A program made the translations under genes and the position numbers. DNA of 14,665 bases from Candidatus Bipolaricaulota bacterium (lineage in GTDB: Bacteria > Bipolaricaulota > Bipolaricaulia > RBG-16-55-9): the NCBI GenBank assembly GCA_018609825.1, contig JAHEOA010000027.1, forward strand, positions 1 to 14,665. Reading direction: 5' to 3'. The notes beneath the pieces are model-generated. The model was not told the DNA's origin. It saw nothing but the letters and a program-made list of their open reading frames with translations, and did not search any database. Positions 13,030 to 14,665 of this stretch are shown piece by piece (the stretch's first letter is position 1; the number at the start of each line of letters is the position of its first letter).

Positions 13030-13064
13030 GCAACCGTTGCAGACTCTATGACAAGGAGGGCGCT

Positions 13065-13892
13065 ATGAGGACGGTCCACGCCAACGGGGCCGAGATCCCC
13101 GCACTCGGGTTCGGCACCTTTGAGATCCACGGCACTCAGGCCGAGGAAATGGTCCACCACGCTCTGGATACGGGGTATCGACACATCGACACCGCCCAAG
13201 CCTATGAGAACGAGGCCGACGTCGGCCGGGGCATGGAGCGATCGAACGTCGCTCGGGGGGACATCTTTTTGACCACGAAGATCCTCCCGCAGGACTTCGG
13301 CCGGCGCGATCTGCCCGTGGCCATGGAGCGCAGCCTGGATCAGCTCGGCACGGACTACGTCGACCTGGTGCTCTTGCACTGGCCCAACCCCCAGGTCCCC
13401 CTGGCCGACACGATGGAGGCGCTCCAGGAAGTCCGCGAGGCCGGCCATGCCAATCATGTTGGGGTCAGCAACTTCACCGTGGCGCTTCTGAACGAGGCGC
13501 TGGCGCACAGCGACGTGCCGCTGGTGACCGACCAGGTCGAGTACCACCCATTCCTGAGTCAGGCGCCCGTGCTGGACGTGGTGCGCGCCAACGGCATGTC
13601 ACTGACGGCCTACAGCCCGCTGGCCAAGGGCGACGTCGCCAAGACCGAGGCGCTCCAACGCATCGCGAAAACGCATGGCAAGACGCCGGCGCAAGTCGCG
13701 CTCCGTTGGCTGATTCAACAGGACCAAGTCATCGCGATCCCGAAGACGGCCAACCCCGAACGCGTCGAGATCAACTATCAAATCTTCGACTTCGAGTTGT
13801 CAGACGATGAGATGGCCCAAATCCACGATCTGGCCCATCCCGACGGACGTTACGTGAATCCACCGGGCTTGGCGCCGGAGTGGGACACCTGA
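13065..13892 (+). CDS. Aldo/keto reductase (2,5-diketo-D-gluconate reductase B-like)
   Basis: A 275-residue NADPH-dependent carbonyl reductase of the AKR superfamily. The catalytic tetrad is complete: Asp42 (YRHIDTA), Tyr47 (YENE), Lys72 (TTKI) and His105 (LLHWP). NADPH-phosphate contacts are expected at IPKTAN near residue 225. The short length and the GRYVNPP tail resemble DkgB/YafB-type enzymes, which reduce 2,5-diketogluconate and various aldehydes; the physiological substrate is unknown. ATG at 13065 is fixed by AAGGAGG at 13053-13059; an in-frame TTG at 13026 lacks this support. A MOSC-domain gene begins 4 bases after the stop, so the two form an operon. No convincing promoter is visible directly upstream. 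Confidence 0.95.
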   Translation: MRTVHANGAEIPALGFGTFEIHGTQAEEMVHHALDTGYRHIDTAQAYENEADVGRGMERSNVARGDIFLTTKILPQDFGRRDLPVAMERSLDQLGTDYVDLVLLHWPNPQVPLADTMEALQEVREAGHANHVGVSNFTVALLNEALAHSDVPLVTDQVEYHPFLSQAPVLDVVRANGMSLTAYSPLAKGDVAKTEALQRIAKTHGKTPAQVALRWLIQQDQVIAIPKTANPERVEINYQIFDFELSDDEMAQIHDLAHPDGRYVNPPGLAPEWDT

Positions 13893-13896
13893 TCGG

Positions 13897-14665
13897 ATGA
13901 CCCATGGGCAAGCGTCGGTCTGCGCCATCGTTCGTTATCCCGTCAAGTCGTGCGCGGGGCAGGCGATCGATCGTGCCGAGCTGGACCCGTTCGGCATCGT
14001 CGGTGATCGGCGTTGGCTGATCGTCCAGCCAAATGGGCGGTTCGTGACCCAGCGGGACGCCCCGGAGCTGGCGTGCGTCCAGCCGACACTGAACGAGGAC
14101 GGGATAACCCTGTCGGCGCCCGGCATGGACGCCATCGAGGTTCCCGCAGACGATCGGGGCCCGGTCCTTGAGGTGCAGGTCTGGAACGACCGCTGCGAGG
14201 GCGTTGACCAGGGCGACGATGCGGCGGCGTGGGTGAGCCGGTATCTTGGATCGCCCTATCGGTTCGTCAAGATGGGTCCCGGCTTCGCGCGTCCGGTGGA
14301 CGCGGCTCATGCCGTGGCCCCGACCGATCGCGTCAGCTACGCCGACGGCTATCCGCTCCTCTTGACGAGCCAGGCCTCCCTCGCCGAGCTGAATCGACGG
14401 ATGGATGGTCCCGTGCCCATGGATCGGTTTCGGCCCAACATTGTGGTCTCCGGGACGGCGCCGTTTGAGGAAGATACGTGGAGGACTATTCAGATCGCCG
14501 ACGTGACCTTCCACGTCGTCAAGCCGTGTGCCCGTTGTGTCGTGACCACAACCGATCAGACGACGGGGGAGCGCGGCAAGGAACCGCTCGCGACCCTTGC
14601 CACGTTCCGTGGCGATAGCCAGGGCAACGTCTGTTTCGGCCAAAATTTGATTCACACGCCCAAGC
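13897..14665 (+). CDS. MOSC-domain molybdenum protein, YcbX/mARC-like (3' end beyond the window)
   Basis: The frame is open from ATG 13897 to the window edge and yields 256 residues; the family is usually about 260-290, so only a short tail is missing. The N-terminal MOSC beta-barrel domain shows YPVKSCAGQ (14-22), GDRRW (36-40) and TQRDAPEL (51-58). The C-terminal MOSC domain shows RFRPNIVVSG (177-186), PFEEDTW (189-195) and KPCARCVVTTTDQTTGE (209-225). One of Cys211/Cys214 is the expected molybdenum ligand by analogy with mARC. Such proteins use molybdenum cofactor to reduce N-hydroxylated compounds, with electrons from a separate or fused ferredoxin/flavin partner; a fused ferredoxin domain would have to lie right of the window. 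Shine-Dalgarno is weak and the gene is probably coupled to the aldo/keto reductase. Confidence 0.93.
   Translation, partial: MTHGQASVCAIVRYPVKSCAGQAIDRAELDPFGIVGDRRWLIVQPNGRFVTQRDAPELACVQPTLNEDGITLSAPGMDAIEVPADDRGPVLEVQVWNDRCEGVDQGDDAAAWVSRYLGSPYRFVKMGPGFARPVDAAHAVAPTDRVSYADGYPLLLTSQASLAELNRRMDGPVPMDRFRPNIVVSGTAPFEEDTWRTIQIADVTFHVVKPCARCVVTTTDQTTGERGKEPLATLATFRGDSQGNVCFGQNLIHTPK

Overview
This is a GC-rich, densely coded bacterial chromosomal stretch. I see no phage genes, insertion sequences or CRISPR array. The carbohydrate genes (sugar ABC permease, galT, galK, two Gfo/Idh/MocA oxidoreductases), a repeat-only secreted protein and two promoters that look leaderless would fit an uncultured Chloroflexota-like, Poribacteria-like or Latescibacterota-like heterotroph. 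This is an impression from gene content and I cannot fix the phylum.

Left part, 1-4499, plus strand. One tightly packed operon runs from the C-terminus of a MalG-type sugar permease through an M24-fold protein that has lost most metal ligands, a 41-residue small protein, galT, galK and a Gfo/Idh/MocA dehydrogenase. Gaps are 14 bases or less, and three junctions overlap (4, 8 and 20 bases). The logic is sugar uptake, then Leloir-type galactose phosphorylation and uridylyl transfer. No epimerase (galE) is in the window.

Middle, 4579-10601. A second Gfo/Idh/MocA dehydrogenase (minus) diverges from a short-chain dehydrogenase (plus), which converges on alaS (minus). alaS diverges from an M42 glutamyl-aminopeptidase-like gene (plus). 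The alaS/M42 gap carries a good candidate alaS promoter, a stable leader hairpin and a long-spaced 8-base inverted repeat touching both candidate promoters.

Right part, 10821-14665. A secreted protein made only of five tandem WW(Y)H...ID-type repeats is followed by a strong hairpin. Next come tRNA-Met(CAT) and tRNA-Ala(CGC), a small cysteine-rich protein (minus) and a Fur-family regulator (plus). The last two appear to share a back-to-back promoter with overlapping -35 boxes and almost no leader on either side. After a Fur terminator-like hairpin and a 288-base gap with a possible 37-residue ORF, an aldo/keto reductase and a MOSC-domain (YcbX/mARC-like) protein form a two-gene unit. The MOSC gene runs off the right edge.

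No complete undescribed system (defence, biosynthetic or mobile) is visible. The most unusual items are the metal-ligand-poor M24 protein and coupled micro-ORF inside the gal operon, the repeat-only exported protein, and the compact Fur/cysteine-rich-protein bidirectional promoter.
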